Source: Ceratodon purpureus
Lineage: Eukaryota; Streptophyta; Bryopsida; Pseudoditrichales; Ditrichaceae
Assembly: GCA_014871385.1 (NCBI GenBank)
Contig: CM026421.1
Coordinates: 21,442,865 to 21,506,864, forward strand
Length of the DNA stretch: 64,000 nt
Direction of reading: 5' to 3'
The notes below the pieces were generated by a model. That model was not told where the DNA came from. It made no database searches and worked only from the letters and a program-made list of their open reading frames with translations. The translations under genes were made by a program, and so were the position numbers. Of the stretch, positions 54,023-64,000 are shown in pieces; positions within the stretch are counted from its first letter, which is position 1, and each line of letters begins with the position of its first letter.

Positions 54023-55777
54023 ATGCCCGACATCCGCATGCTACTTGTTGATCCAGGGAGCATCGACTGGTTCATCAGGTGGATGCGTCTCAGTGATAGC
54101 GGGGTGATTCCCACTGTCACTCCGAGTGAGTTACTCCCTTCCCGCCCCGCCATGGCCGCCTTCTGGGGTCCGAAGTCCGCAAGTGGCTTTGTTTATCACA
54201 ACCACGGGAACCCAGCATATGAGGTATACGCCCGTGAGCTGCTCATGCGAGTAATGCAGATCCACTGGCCTCTTACTGGTATCATGCCCTTCCATTTTGC
54301 CAGAGCGTTAATGGCTGAGGCTGTTGGTATCGACGTTAGCTGGGCTGAGTTTGCCTACCGGATGACTCATCCGCATCAGTCTCGCACACAAGTCCCTCGA
54401 ATCCTTCCGGAGATGCGCAACCTCAGCGCACCTCTCCACCGACTGGCAATTGAACTTCCCTTTCACCGAATTCCGGTACATTCCCTAACCTCATTACAGT
54501 ACAGCGAAGTCCATCTCTGTACACCTCCGACAATCGTCGTTTGTACCTTGATATCAATCCTGTGAGGAAGGTTTAGTTGTCTTAATTTTGTGGACGATCA
54601 TGTACCTTGATCAGGGCTCTAATATGCTCTGTTCCACGTTTCAGCATGTCGATTGAATTTTGCATATGAAACATTGGTCTAATAGTTACTAGTGAATATA
54701 TCATTTTCTGTAAGAGTGGGAGCAATGTCCATGGCGCTTTATAGTTTAAACTCATGATTGCCCGTAATGGATCTGTTGAGTGCGACAAGTGAATTCTCAT
54801 TGACCATGTATGAATTTAGTGCACCACTGAAGTCCTGCTTGATATTATGTAATTCCCCTGTTTCTTACGCATAGGTGTGGCTGGCAATAGTTCCGTTCTA
54901 CTGTGGATTATACCTGGTCTCTATTGGAGCTACGTAATATTCTGAATGTAGGTGTCGATGAGCGTATTAGATTGTGCTTCGGCTACTTAATCTTTGGGCA
55001 AGTACTGTGCAGGGATTGCCACATGCGCGGGATCTACCTTTCCAGGCCGGGGCTATATTGAACCCAGGTCGATTCGGGAGCCCCCCTCCGATGCCATGCC
55101 GTGCAACGCCACCCACGTTTTCGCCCATCGAATCGGACCCGCTCGATATCACGGTTCAAGGGAATGGTCGGATCACGCAAGCCTCGTCTTCGATTCTACC
55201 AGGAGCGTTAGCAAATCAGGAAGCAATTTCGACTATCGTCAATATCAGCGCCACTGCTCTTCAAGGACTGAAGCACATGCGAGGTGGATTCGCAGACGTC
55301 GTGTATAAGGAGAAGAACAGTCTGAAAGAAGCACTTCACACAGCATCACTTTCTACACTTGAGAAAAAACAAAGTCTCCACGAAGAGAAAGAACGTCAGA
55401 AATTTGTCAACAAGAAGCTGGCCGAGAGGAGAGCTAGCCATCGCCAGACGGTCGAAGAATATGATAGCGCCCGTGACGTCCTATTAGCGGCTCGTGTTGA
55501 CATTACATCCGCGAATTTAGACGAGCAGAAGGCCGTTCCGAGCTCGTTTCTCCTCATGTGCGAGAGACTGGTGAATTCTTGGGCACGGAGGGTGTCTATT
55601 TCAGCAGAGTCTCTTTCCATGTGGGAATTCAAAGCCGACCGACAGAGGACCGTCGTCAACAGAATGTGCAATGACCTGCGTATAGCAGAGTCGGAGACCA
55701 TGGACACAGAGGCTCGAATCAACGAGGACTTGGCTCATCTCCAAGCCGTGTCTGATCTTCTGGAAGACCTGCAGTGA
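54023..55777 (+). CDS. CACTA-encoded coiled-coil protein, unrecognised
   Basis: Exon 54023-54475 ends HRIP at donor GTACAT; exon 55013-55777 starts GLPHARDLPFQ after TACTGTGCAG. Joined in phase 0 they give 405 residues. The N-terminal block (about 150 residues, with DPGSIDWFIRWMRLSDSG and YARELLMRVMQIHW) looks globular. The middle is proline-rich, and the last about 190 residues are a long charged coiled coil (STLEKKQSLHEEKERQKFVN, RASHRQTVEEYDSARDVLL). It lies downstream of TNP2 in the same orientation. I recognise no family. It could be a third transposition factor or a captured gene. The ATG was chosen as the first in good context; an upstream exon is possible. Confidence 0.6.
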
Positions 55778-56590
55778 CCAATACCTGCCCCTCGTGGAGA
55801 TCGTCTCCCTTGGTCTTGGTCACTGTTAATTTGCGGAGTTTTGGACAGGTTTTCTCTTGCAGATTTTTTGTCTATGCAACTGTGAAGTTGTATAATCGCA
55901 AGTAATAGAAGAGTGGGAGATAGTACATTGCAGTGGAATGCTCTTTCAAATATCATTGAAGAGAGCGTAGGACTTTAATGATGGAGTAAAATTCCATTGC
56001 TGCGGTCAAACTTGAGCTCTTCGGAACCCGAACTCACAATTACAACGCTACAATTGTTTCTTTCTGTATGCGATTAATTTGTATTTCGAACCTTGGTCCA
56101 CAGCAATGCAAATGTAATCGTCCCTTTGAAAGTTCGACTTCGGTGAAGTGCGGTCCATTGCCATTTGCGCCTTATCGTATGTAGGATACGACCTCGAATA
56201 ATTCCTGGTCTGAAGTTCCGTTTACCCGAATCACTGTACACAGTAAAGATCTCGCTGTAAAGTCACCGTCGGTAAACCTTTAACTGTTCCTACGAGTCCC
56301 TTGGATGAAATAGTGCGACCTTCATTTTCAAAGTCGTCCGAACATGGTAGTAAATCTTCTAACCGTGTTAAAATCAGTTACCATGTCGCAAAAACCGTGA
56401 TAATCGTTAACCCTCTGACATGACTGGAATAGACATTGAATTAGATTGGTTCCTTACTTTGCGATTCCCTTTTGTAACGCGTGAGGAGGACCCACACGGA
56501 ACGCCATAACCAGAGAACACCGAAAATTCCTTATACCCAATCAGCGTCCAAAGATTTTAATAGATGGACACCATTTCGTTTTTTCGGTGT
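55778..56590. other. CACTA right subterminal region
   Basis: No exon seen. No TTAGGGATT cluster matching the left side occurs here. Confidence 0.5.
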
Positions 56591-56627
56591 TATTGTTTGG
56601 TGTAGTTGTAACCTGTTTCCACTAGTG

Positions 56628-56850
56628 TAGTCTTTGTCTGTAGATCCCGTTGTCACATTATCGAGTAATCAATTTTGTCCATCTTTGCAAGAGTTGGCTG
56701 GAGATTCTAATCTTAACCGTCACAATCTGTGTCCATAGATCCGGACGTTCTCACACTCCTCAAATTGTAGATGTGAAAATTCTACATTATAGATCTCTCT
56801 GACTTTCTGATCTTTACCCTCAACAACTGCCATATTATCAACTCATCACA
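56628..56850 (+). repeat. Tandem repeat array, right part
   Basis: It begins TAGTCTTTGTCTGTAGATCC, then TGTCACATTATC and AATCAATTTTGTCCAT, continuing the array that ends at 40626. Joining across the transposon restores an uninterrupted unit around a single TAG. Confidence 0.8.
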
Positions 56851-57470
56851 TCTATCCACTTCTTAGAATCTAATAAACCCAATCCTTCCAAACTATATTG
56901 ACATTGGAGATACATGCCTACAATCACCATGCCTGCAGATACAAACGCCATGGAATACAAATCAATACATGCAATTCAATGATCCAATAATTATCAATTT
57001 AAACAATTTTCCAACAACAACACGAAACTTCACATTACAACCAACACTTTAATTTTAGAACCCTTAAAACTATTAACTAATACGGCAACCTTTAAAAGGA
57101 AAATTTAAAAAATTTCACAACCCATTTACACCAAGTGCAACCAATATATTCTAAAACTCATCAAAACCCATCAAGAAAAACCAACAAGGAAAAAAAACCT
57201 CCAATAACAGTAACTTAATCCCAAAATCAAAAAAACCTACCAGCAATCATAGGTCCTATTCTCAACATAATTACTTGAAAATAACCTGATTTGAAAGACT
57301 TAACTCTTCTGTACTTCCCTCAAAGGAACTTAGAGAACGAAATGAACACGTACTCCCACTCAGGGAACGTCAAGGGAACTTAAAGTACAAGCTCAGGGGA
57401 ACCATAAGAAACGGAGGAGAACATCAGGGAACATTTGGGAACAGAAGGGAACTTCGTCTCTCTCAAGCTG
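56851..57470. other. Intergenic, AT-rich
   Basis: A-rich sequence with no gene. From 57340 a stretch repeats GGGAAC and AGGGAACTTAA-like words (57350-57460), a loose short tandem repeat. Confidence 0.4.
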
Positions 57471-57477
57471 AGAGATG

Positions 57478-57900
57478 AAAATAGAATCCATTATTAGAAA
57501 ATAGTCTCTGAACTTTAAAAAAATAGAATCAAAGAAATTGAAAATGGGCTCTAAAATATGGAATGGAGAATCTTAAATTAGGAAAATGAGCTCTAAAATT
57601 AGGAAAATTTGAAACACGAATTAGAAAAATGGGAATAAAACCAGGTAGTGGATAAAGAAATCAGGTGCTGGATAAAGAACTGCTGGATAAAGAAGCCAAG
57701 TGTTGGATATAGAAGGCAAGTGTTGGATATAGAAACCAAGTTTTGGAAGGAGAAGGTAAAAAAATAGATGCACTGGGAGTCAGGCACCATGTTCGTGATG
57801 AATAGATAGGTGTTGTTAGAGCTACTACAAGAGATGAAGGCTTCAGACGATGATTGTGTGTGGCGGCTGCGCCTGCCTCACGGCGACTCACTCACTCACG
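57478..57900 (+). repeat. Dispersed repeat R1, copy C
   Basis: Nearly collinear with 9090-9450 and with the core at 21815-22000. It ends within GATTGTGTGTGGCGGCTGCG and is followed by a CT-rich leader (57900-58060). It lies about 0.6 kb before the RING gene ATG and may supply part of its promoter. Confidence 0.85.
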
Positions 57901-58488
57901 ACTCACTTCAACAACGCAGACTCTCCCCTCCCGATGCTCCCCTCCACTCCACTCCTCTCCTCCCCTCCCCTCCGATCTCCTCCCATTCCCTCCGCACTGA
58001 CTGCGATCTCCTCACCTTACGCTATCTCCACACACTCTCCTCGTCGATCATCACTGCTACTAGCTTCTCTTACAGGCTCGACGCTCGGCTGCATCCTGCA
58101 TGCATCCATGCCGTTGATGCTTTTACACCACCACCGAGTCTAGTCTCATAGTTGCAGCTGTGATTATATAACTCGGCGACTGCGCCAATCGACCAGCAAG
58201 TTCGCTCTTCTTTCTGGCACATGCAGAACTCTGCAAACTGATCTGCAGGCGCACTAACCTAAAGGAGCGGCATCGCGTGGTGACTGCATTGCATGTGAAT
58301 TGTTCTCCTGGAAATTACAACAATTGCGCTTTAAGGAGGAGCGCATGGGATAGAGGAGTCGTTTTTTATCAGGAGCCTTGCTCTTGCATTTGGCTTTGTG
58401 ACGTTGATGTGAGTGTTCGTGTTGGGAGTTGATTGAGGGAGGAGGATTGTTGTCGATGTGAGGCGGTCGAGGTTGTGGTTTGGTTTGG

Positions 58489-61400
58489 ATGACTTTGACC
58501 GACGCGGCCGCTGCGGGAGGCCGCGAGCTCGCTAGGGAGAGGAACATGGTGATTCGGGAGTGCGATGGCACGTTTGCGAATATGGAGAGCACGCACGCGA
58601 CTCGCGGTGAGGCGCAGCGGAACCTTGTGTTCGGGGAACCGGTTATGTTGCCTCAGGAGATGGCCGCCGTCATCGAAGGTTATGTTGCCGATGGCGGCGT
58701 CGCGGCGCCGGTGGAGGAGCTGGAGAAAATTAGGGAAATTCTGCTCGAGGCGATCACGTTGGCGAGGACGGGACAAGCGATGAAGCTCATTAATGTGTTC
58801 ACTGAGTTCCCGGCGGCCATGGCGAAGTATCTCAATGGTGACGACGTTGCGGTGTGGAGTCAAGAAGCAGAGTTTCATTCTCAGCTCTTCGAGGTTATGT
58901 GGAGGCTTGTGGAGTTGACGGTAGTGATGCTTTCGGATCAAGTTGAGTTTCCAGTTGAAATTTCGTCCGATCATAGCATGCGCTTACATAACGTGACCTT
59001 GAAGCTTCTGGAGGCACTCTGCGCTGCCTTTGACTCTCGTAGCCGGTACTTCCAGCTGCGTGAAGAGAAGGACACCAGGAGAGAGGCTTTGGTGTGTTGG
59101 TGGAGGTTGGAATCTGCGTTGCGAGCTCCAGGTTTTTTCGTGAAAGTGAGTGGCGTAGGTAATGGCCAGACTCACTATTTCTGTAATGAAAAGGGTTTGA
59201 ATCATGACGGTGAAGCTTGCGAATGCTGTCGACCGCCTCCGGAAGCAGATGCAGTTCTCGTTAATCTTTCTTGGCATCTGGCGAAGACAGCTTCTGGAAA
59301 CGGCTACGAATACATGTTGAGGTTTCTTATTCCTCCCAGAGAAATTTCGTTGGTTACTGCGGAGCTGCTGTTGCGTCCTTTCGTGCAGTTACTAGGGATC
59401 TGCAGCATTGGCAGCACGACGTTGAAGACGTTGATCCAACATGTGGAAATAAACTCCTCAGCCGATTTTCAGAGGCTCTGCGTGAACGTGTGCTCTGGAA
59501 TAGCGAAGTACGTGGAGGGCATCTTGTTCTGGTCATACTTCAAGACTGTGTATGAAAACAACCTGACCATCTCGGATGCACTTGGTCATTTGGGAACGAT
59601 TACGAGGTGGTGCATAGGTTATTATGGGAGGATGGAGCTTGAGGTTGTACGAGGGTCGCTTCGCAAATTGCAGAAGAAGATGTGGGAAATGCTACTCGAT
59701 GCTAAGCGTTTTTCAATGACGTGCACTAGCATGTCCGCAGCCATGGAAGAAAAATCGTTTCTTCCAGATTCAGATTCAGGGTATGTGTTTTGGATTGCTT
59801 TTGTTGAGAATTTCATTCTGAATTACCTTGCTTCATATGCAGGCTAATGATCTCTAAAACTAAATTTCTATGAGCCTATAATTTTTTGGCAGAGATGCGA
59901 CGCTGGATCGCGATTGGATGGAGCAGAAAAACGTCATTTCTCGGATATTAAAGCATCCCGTTGATATGAGAAGCGTACTAAAGGCAAGCCTCTTATGTTC
60001 TGAGATTGCTTGTTTGTTTTACCGGAATACTGGTATCCATCCTTGTACGCAGTGAGCTTGTCATGTTCTTTTTCAAGATGAATTTATTACCTTTTTCTAC
60101 ACGTACCTCTCATTTATGTGATAGGTTTCCCTTATGTCTTTTGTACGTTTACGTCTTAAAGTTACATTCTCTGCCTCTTTTGAAGTTCAAAGCATTCCTA
60201 TGGCACCAGGTAACCCAGTTCGTGACAATTGTCGGGAAGAAAGGATTGGCTCTACCACAAAAAGATTTCCTTGCAATCGTCAACGAACGCCTCGACGCTA
60301 AACACTTCGATATGGATAAAGCAGAGGACCAGGTGACTCTTGACAAAATATTTAGGATCACGCTGTGCATATTACTTTCAACGGGATTTAAATATATAAT
60401 GATAATATATCGTGGTGCTCCTGCCTGTTTAATCTTTGAAAAACTGACTTGGAAACCAGCAATCCATCAAATATCTTATACTGAATTTTGAATTTCAGAA
60501 ACTGGCAGCTATGCTGAGCCACTTAGACGTGAGTGGCTTTTCATATGCGTTTTTGGATGCTGCTTTGAAATGGATGGAGCAAGTGGGTCAGGTAATCACG
60601 TTTACAACTTTTTCGATATTTGCACATCACGGATTACAATCTTGAAGTCAATGTTTCTTGTTGATGGATTTTGTGCATCCACAGTTTAAGTTTAGTGTCT
60701 GCAAGTGAATGTTGAATCGTTTTCCTAGTGTATTTTTGCGACATATGATTTATGTTTATGTCATGGGACCAGTGTCTACGAGTAACACGGGCTTGTAATT
60801 GTTCAGATAGTGTCTGCGACCGCCGGTGCGAAAGTCATCTCAATTTTAGGCAAACTCCTTGTTTGTGACAAGAATAAAGAGCTGGAAAAAAGGTTCGTAA
60901 GATGGATTCATCAGACAAAGAGATAGTTAGTGAAGCCAATATAATGGCCGCCATTGTTGATTGAATGCTTTTGAGTGGGTGAAAATGATGCACTTCAAGG
61001 TTCAACAGCACTGAAAGGACGCAGGATTGTATGGTTTTTGATTTTAGCTCTCATTTTCGAGCAGACACATTCATGCTTTCTGTGGATTGGCAGATTTTTG
61101 ACATCTCTCTTGAAGCTAGCTACCAACATCCCAGACAGAGACTTAGTGTCTTGTCTAGCTAGTAAGATTGCTGATCACTATACATCGCAGGAGGTAAACA
61201 ATTAATCCCTGGATCGCTCACTCATTCTTTCATGTTTTCAATTTTGGAAAGTTGAACCGTATCTCAAACTATTTTTTCTTGACTGGCAATTCAAGATCAT
61301 TGACAGATCATTGATAGAATTGTGTCAGAATTGCTTGAAACTGTTCAAGTTCGTATTCTGCAGGAAGTTGAAGATCTCAAAAAATCAGCGAAAACAAGTG

Positions 61401-63327
61401 ATGAGCAAGAAAAGCTACTGCAATCTTTTTCCAGTAATACCAACAGTAATTCTAATAGTTTTACCAGCAACATGGCCGGTTATCTCATTGCAACAGAAGC
61501 ATATGTACGGTGAAAAATTCGAAACAGGTCGTGTGATGAATTTGCATAAACAGTGTCTTTCTGTGGTGCATATTATGGAACTTATGCAATAGCTCAATGT
61601 AAATCAAATTTTTGGGCAGATTCTTTGACATGCCATTCTCACAGTACTGTTTTGTTTGTCCGTGGGACAATATCTGGCTGGTCGTGCAGGGTCAGAAAAC
61701 CAAGAGCTGGAAAGAGAAAGAAATCAATCTTCAGCTGAATTCTATTTCGAAACTTTCGAACTTTCTGGAAATCGAGTTTCCACTAATTTGTTCTCAGACT
61801 GCAAAGGAATGTCTTGACCGCGTGGTACTGGCTCAACGACTCGTTGGTAACCTCAATACTGATGACACGTAAGAATCTAAACATGATCTTTTTGAAATAT
61901 ATTTTTAGCTTAGAAACTACTAATGTTCCAAAGACAATTAGTTGATTTGGTTTAATGACTGAATCTTGGAGAACTTATTAGCATTCAGCTCATTAACTTA
62001 AAAGAAAAATTAGCATCCATGAATGATTGTGATTGTGATTCTGCTGTGTTACTGTTTAGCGTTTAATATGAACTTGAATTTTGAATCATCGAATGGTTAA
62101 TTGCAGCATTTGCAAAGATATTATCGCAATTTTTGCGCTTGGTGCCTGATCATGAGAATTACATGGTGCGCTTTGTGCAGTTATTCGTTTGAAACCGTTA
62201 TGAGTTCTGCAATGTCTCTTGAATTTCGAACGCTAGTAGCTGTTCAGAAGGAGACGCTGCTTCATTCTCAACTCTTACGAAAGGTAGAAGAATTGAGTGA
62301 GGAGCACCTACAGGCATATGATGCCATGAAACAAGAGCAACATGATAAAATCTTGAAGGTAATTGAGACTTGTTTCGTATTAGATGTGTTGAACTTTTGC
62401 TGGTACAACATAAATGATAGAGGGATAAGTAAATGAGACGAGATGTACAACGTACACCAAGATGGTCCACATTGGGTAGGAAGCGATTTTCTGATTAACA
62501 TTCCAGGTTTTTCTCGCTCCATATTGACGTATTTTAGAGTTCTGGAAATGGCGATGAGTATTAATATACTTTGAAATGAAAAGATCTGACCTTTACTTGA
62601 TGCAAGGATTAGTGATGACGATATATTTTATTGTCCTGATAATCTATGTTGTTATCGTGAAATCAGTTCTTTCAAACCTGCGAGGAAGAGAAGAAGAGTG
62701 CAGTCAGAGGGGTTATATACAGAAAGGAGAAATTCATGGCAAGTGTGAGAAAAGCTGGCATTATCACAGATCCGAGATTGCCTTTGGAGGACATACCTAC
62801 TAGGCTCCTCAGAGCAGCTGGGGGAGCTCTTCATGAGGTGAATACACACATTTTTTAAACTCTAAGCCTCAAACTTGTAGGGATGTTTGATTTCTTGATA
62901 TTAGGAAATGGATTGAGTGTTATATGTGCACTACTTAATAGCAATGGCACTCAATTAATCGATTGTAACAAACGACGAAAAAAAGTACTAGATAGGATGA
63001 GTCAATTTCTCAGTGCTTCTGGGCACCAATTCCCAGACGTCATATTTCCGACTGTTCCTCAAGCGATTATGACTATCTGATGGTCTGAATCTGATGCAGG
63101 TGACGGGTAAACACAAAGAGAGTTTGGAGAGGTTGCCTAATTCCGACTGTGCGGTCTGTTTCTTGGAGTTCTCTTCGAATCGAAAGCGCGCTTGTTTGGA
63201 TCCCTGTGGCCATGCAGGTTCCTGTATCAAATGTGCCACACGAGAGTGGAAGCGGACAAAAACATGTCCCATGTGTAAATCTGGAATTGACAGACCAGTC
63301 TCTGTTCCATCCAAACTGTTCTTTTGA
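58489..63327 (+). CDS. Large helical protein with C-terminal RING-HC finger (probable E3 ubiquitin ligase)
   Basis: Eleven exons in consistent phase give 937 codons: 58489-59780, 59893-59983, 60210-60332, 60499-60591, 60807-60892, 61094-61193, 61307-61509, 61620-61868, 62181-62358, 62667-62837 and 63100-63327. The first 850 residues are predicted helical and unrecognised (exon 1 has MVIRECDGTFANMEST and LFEVMWRLVELTVVMLSDQV; exon 7 has a coiled coil LLETVQVRILQEVEDLKKSA). The last about 50 residues are a C3HC4 RING: CAVC, then PCGHAGSCIKC, then CPMC. RING-HC domains recruit E2 enzymes to ubiquitinate substrates. The ATG at 58489 follows a TTG-led open stretch. Intron 2 uses a GC donor. The 62181 acceptor was chosen because the earlier one at 62106 gives a stop. 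Confidence 0.85.
59984..60209 (+). other. GC-AG intron in the RING gene
   Basis: Donor CTAAAG|GCAAGC and acceptor GGCACCAG|GTAACC join SVLK to VTQFVTIVGKKG in phase 0. No GT donor near the end of exon 2 keeps the frame. Confidence 0.65.
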
Positions 63328-64000
63328 GGTTTTGCTCAAGGTTTAGTCGCAGAATTTCCTTAAGGTCCGAACAGTCTGTTCCAGGACTAAGATAGGCGGC
63401 CAATTTTTGGTCTTTGGGCATACTGGGAACACTGATTTAGTATAGGAGCTTCGCCAGCAGTGCTTAATTGTATAATTTGTACATAAGAACCTAATATGGA
63501 AAGTGTTGACTATCGGAGAAGCTCCACCTCCATAGGATTTTACAGGAATTTTTCTGGCACCTTGTAATTAAGAGTGACTACCTCAGTAAATTCTACATCA
63601 CCTGATATGCATTTTGATTCCGATTCAAGCTGGTTCACGGATTTCGTTGTAGACATGGTCGAGAAGAAGTTCCCTGATGTAAGCTATAATAACAGAGCAA
63701 TAGAATTCGTATTCTAGAAAAGTAAGATGCCTGTATCTGGGTCAAATGTCATAGCACCGGTGCTATGACAAAAACATAAACTAATACTACAAAAATGAAT
63801 TCTTAAAAACACTGGGTTTCAATTCTTAAAAGTCCAAAAATCCTGTTGTCCAGCGACTCATGATTCGCTGGAAGGCAGTTTGTTCCTTGAGTTGTGTTGC
63901 AGTGGGTCAAATTTCTTCTTTGATTCAAAAAAAACTTCAAACTCCTGACTTTATAAACTTTGAAATCCGCACCGTGGTTAAAATGTAGGAAAAAGAACAA
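63328..64000. other. 3' flank of the RING gene
   Basis: 3' UTR and intergenic DNA without another exon. It contains a 24-bp perfect palindrome at 63747-63770 built from the half TGTCATAGCACC. Confidence 0.5.

Larger units (their letters stand above)
40627..56627 (+). mobile_element. Complete 16,001-bp CACTA (En/Spm) transposon
   Basis: The left end reads CACTAGTGGAA, seven bases, ACAACTACACC. The right end, reverse complemented, reads CACTAGTGGAA, seven other bases, ACAACTACACC. Both sides are flanked by TAG (40624-40626 and 56628-56630), the 3-bp duplication expected for CACTA elements. Both ends also carry TCGGTGT words just inside. The interior encodes TNP2, a TNPA/Ptta-like protein and two further frames. 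No nested insertion or frame break was noticed, so it is probably young and may be autonomous. Confidence 0.95.

Noticed and set aside
59882..62180. Acceptor at 62106 for the ninth exon of the RING gene
   Set aside because: Leads to a TGA after 15 codons; the acceptor before 62181 keeps phase and gives TYSFETVMSSAMS.

Overview
This window is nuclear DNA of a land plant. The evidence is spliced genes with GT-AG introns (plus GC-AG and one AT-AC intron), AT-rich intergenic DNA, a plant telo-box, and plant-type CACTA, hAT and pogo-like transposons. A bryophyte such as a moss seems likely to me, but the sequence alone does not prove it.

Layout. 1-6440 (minus): an N-ethylmaleimide-sensitive factor (NSF) ATPase gene, 20 exons traced, 3' end outside the window. 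Its first intron has U12-type AT-AC signals. 6.5-10.7 kb: gene-poor, with dispersed and tandem repeats. 10.7-14.0 kb: a GC-richer hAT transposase with an open 812-residue frame. 15.4-17.8 kb (minus): a spliced gene whose C-terminal half resembles ADP-ribosyltransferase-like DUF3990 proteins. 17.8-29 kb: repeat-rich, with a 674-bp pogo-like MITE (TA duplication), a VPS54 gene relic broken and partly inverted, MITE debris and a 27-bp minisatellite. 29.04-31.58 kb (plus): an intact eight-exon Ulp/SENP SUMO protease gene with a hexamer array in one intron and a small CACTA-like element in another. 33.2-36.6 kb (plus): a small two-exon ORF, then the 5' part of an ASCC3/DExH14-type helicase gene that ends before its helicase domains. 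36.7-40.6 kb: repeats.

40,627-56,627 is one complete 16,001-bp CACTA (En/Spm) transposon flanked by a TAG duplication. It carries a spliced TNP2 transposase (1,217 aa, plus), a divergently transcribed TNPA/Ptta-like gene (minus), an acidic ORF between them, and a two-exon coiled-coil gene (405 aa, plus) downstream of TNP2 that I do not recognise. Near its left end lies a cluster of TTAGGGATT motifs. It sits inside a tandem repeat, so the empty site can be read. A small element in the SUMO protease intron shares its terminal architecture.

58.5-63.3 kb (plus): an 11-exon gene for a 937-aa, mainly helical protein ending in a RING-HC finger, a probable E3 ubiquitin ligase, with a dispersed repeat just upstream.

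The host genes concern membrane fusion (NSF, VPS54 relic), SUMO and ubiquitin modification, RNA helicase function and possibly ADP-ribosylation. They are not a functional cluster; transposons and gene fragments fill the space between them.
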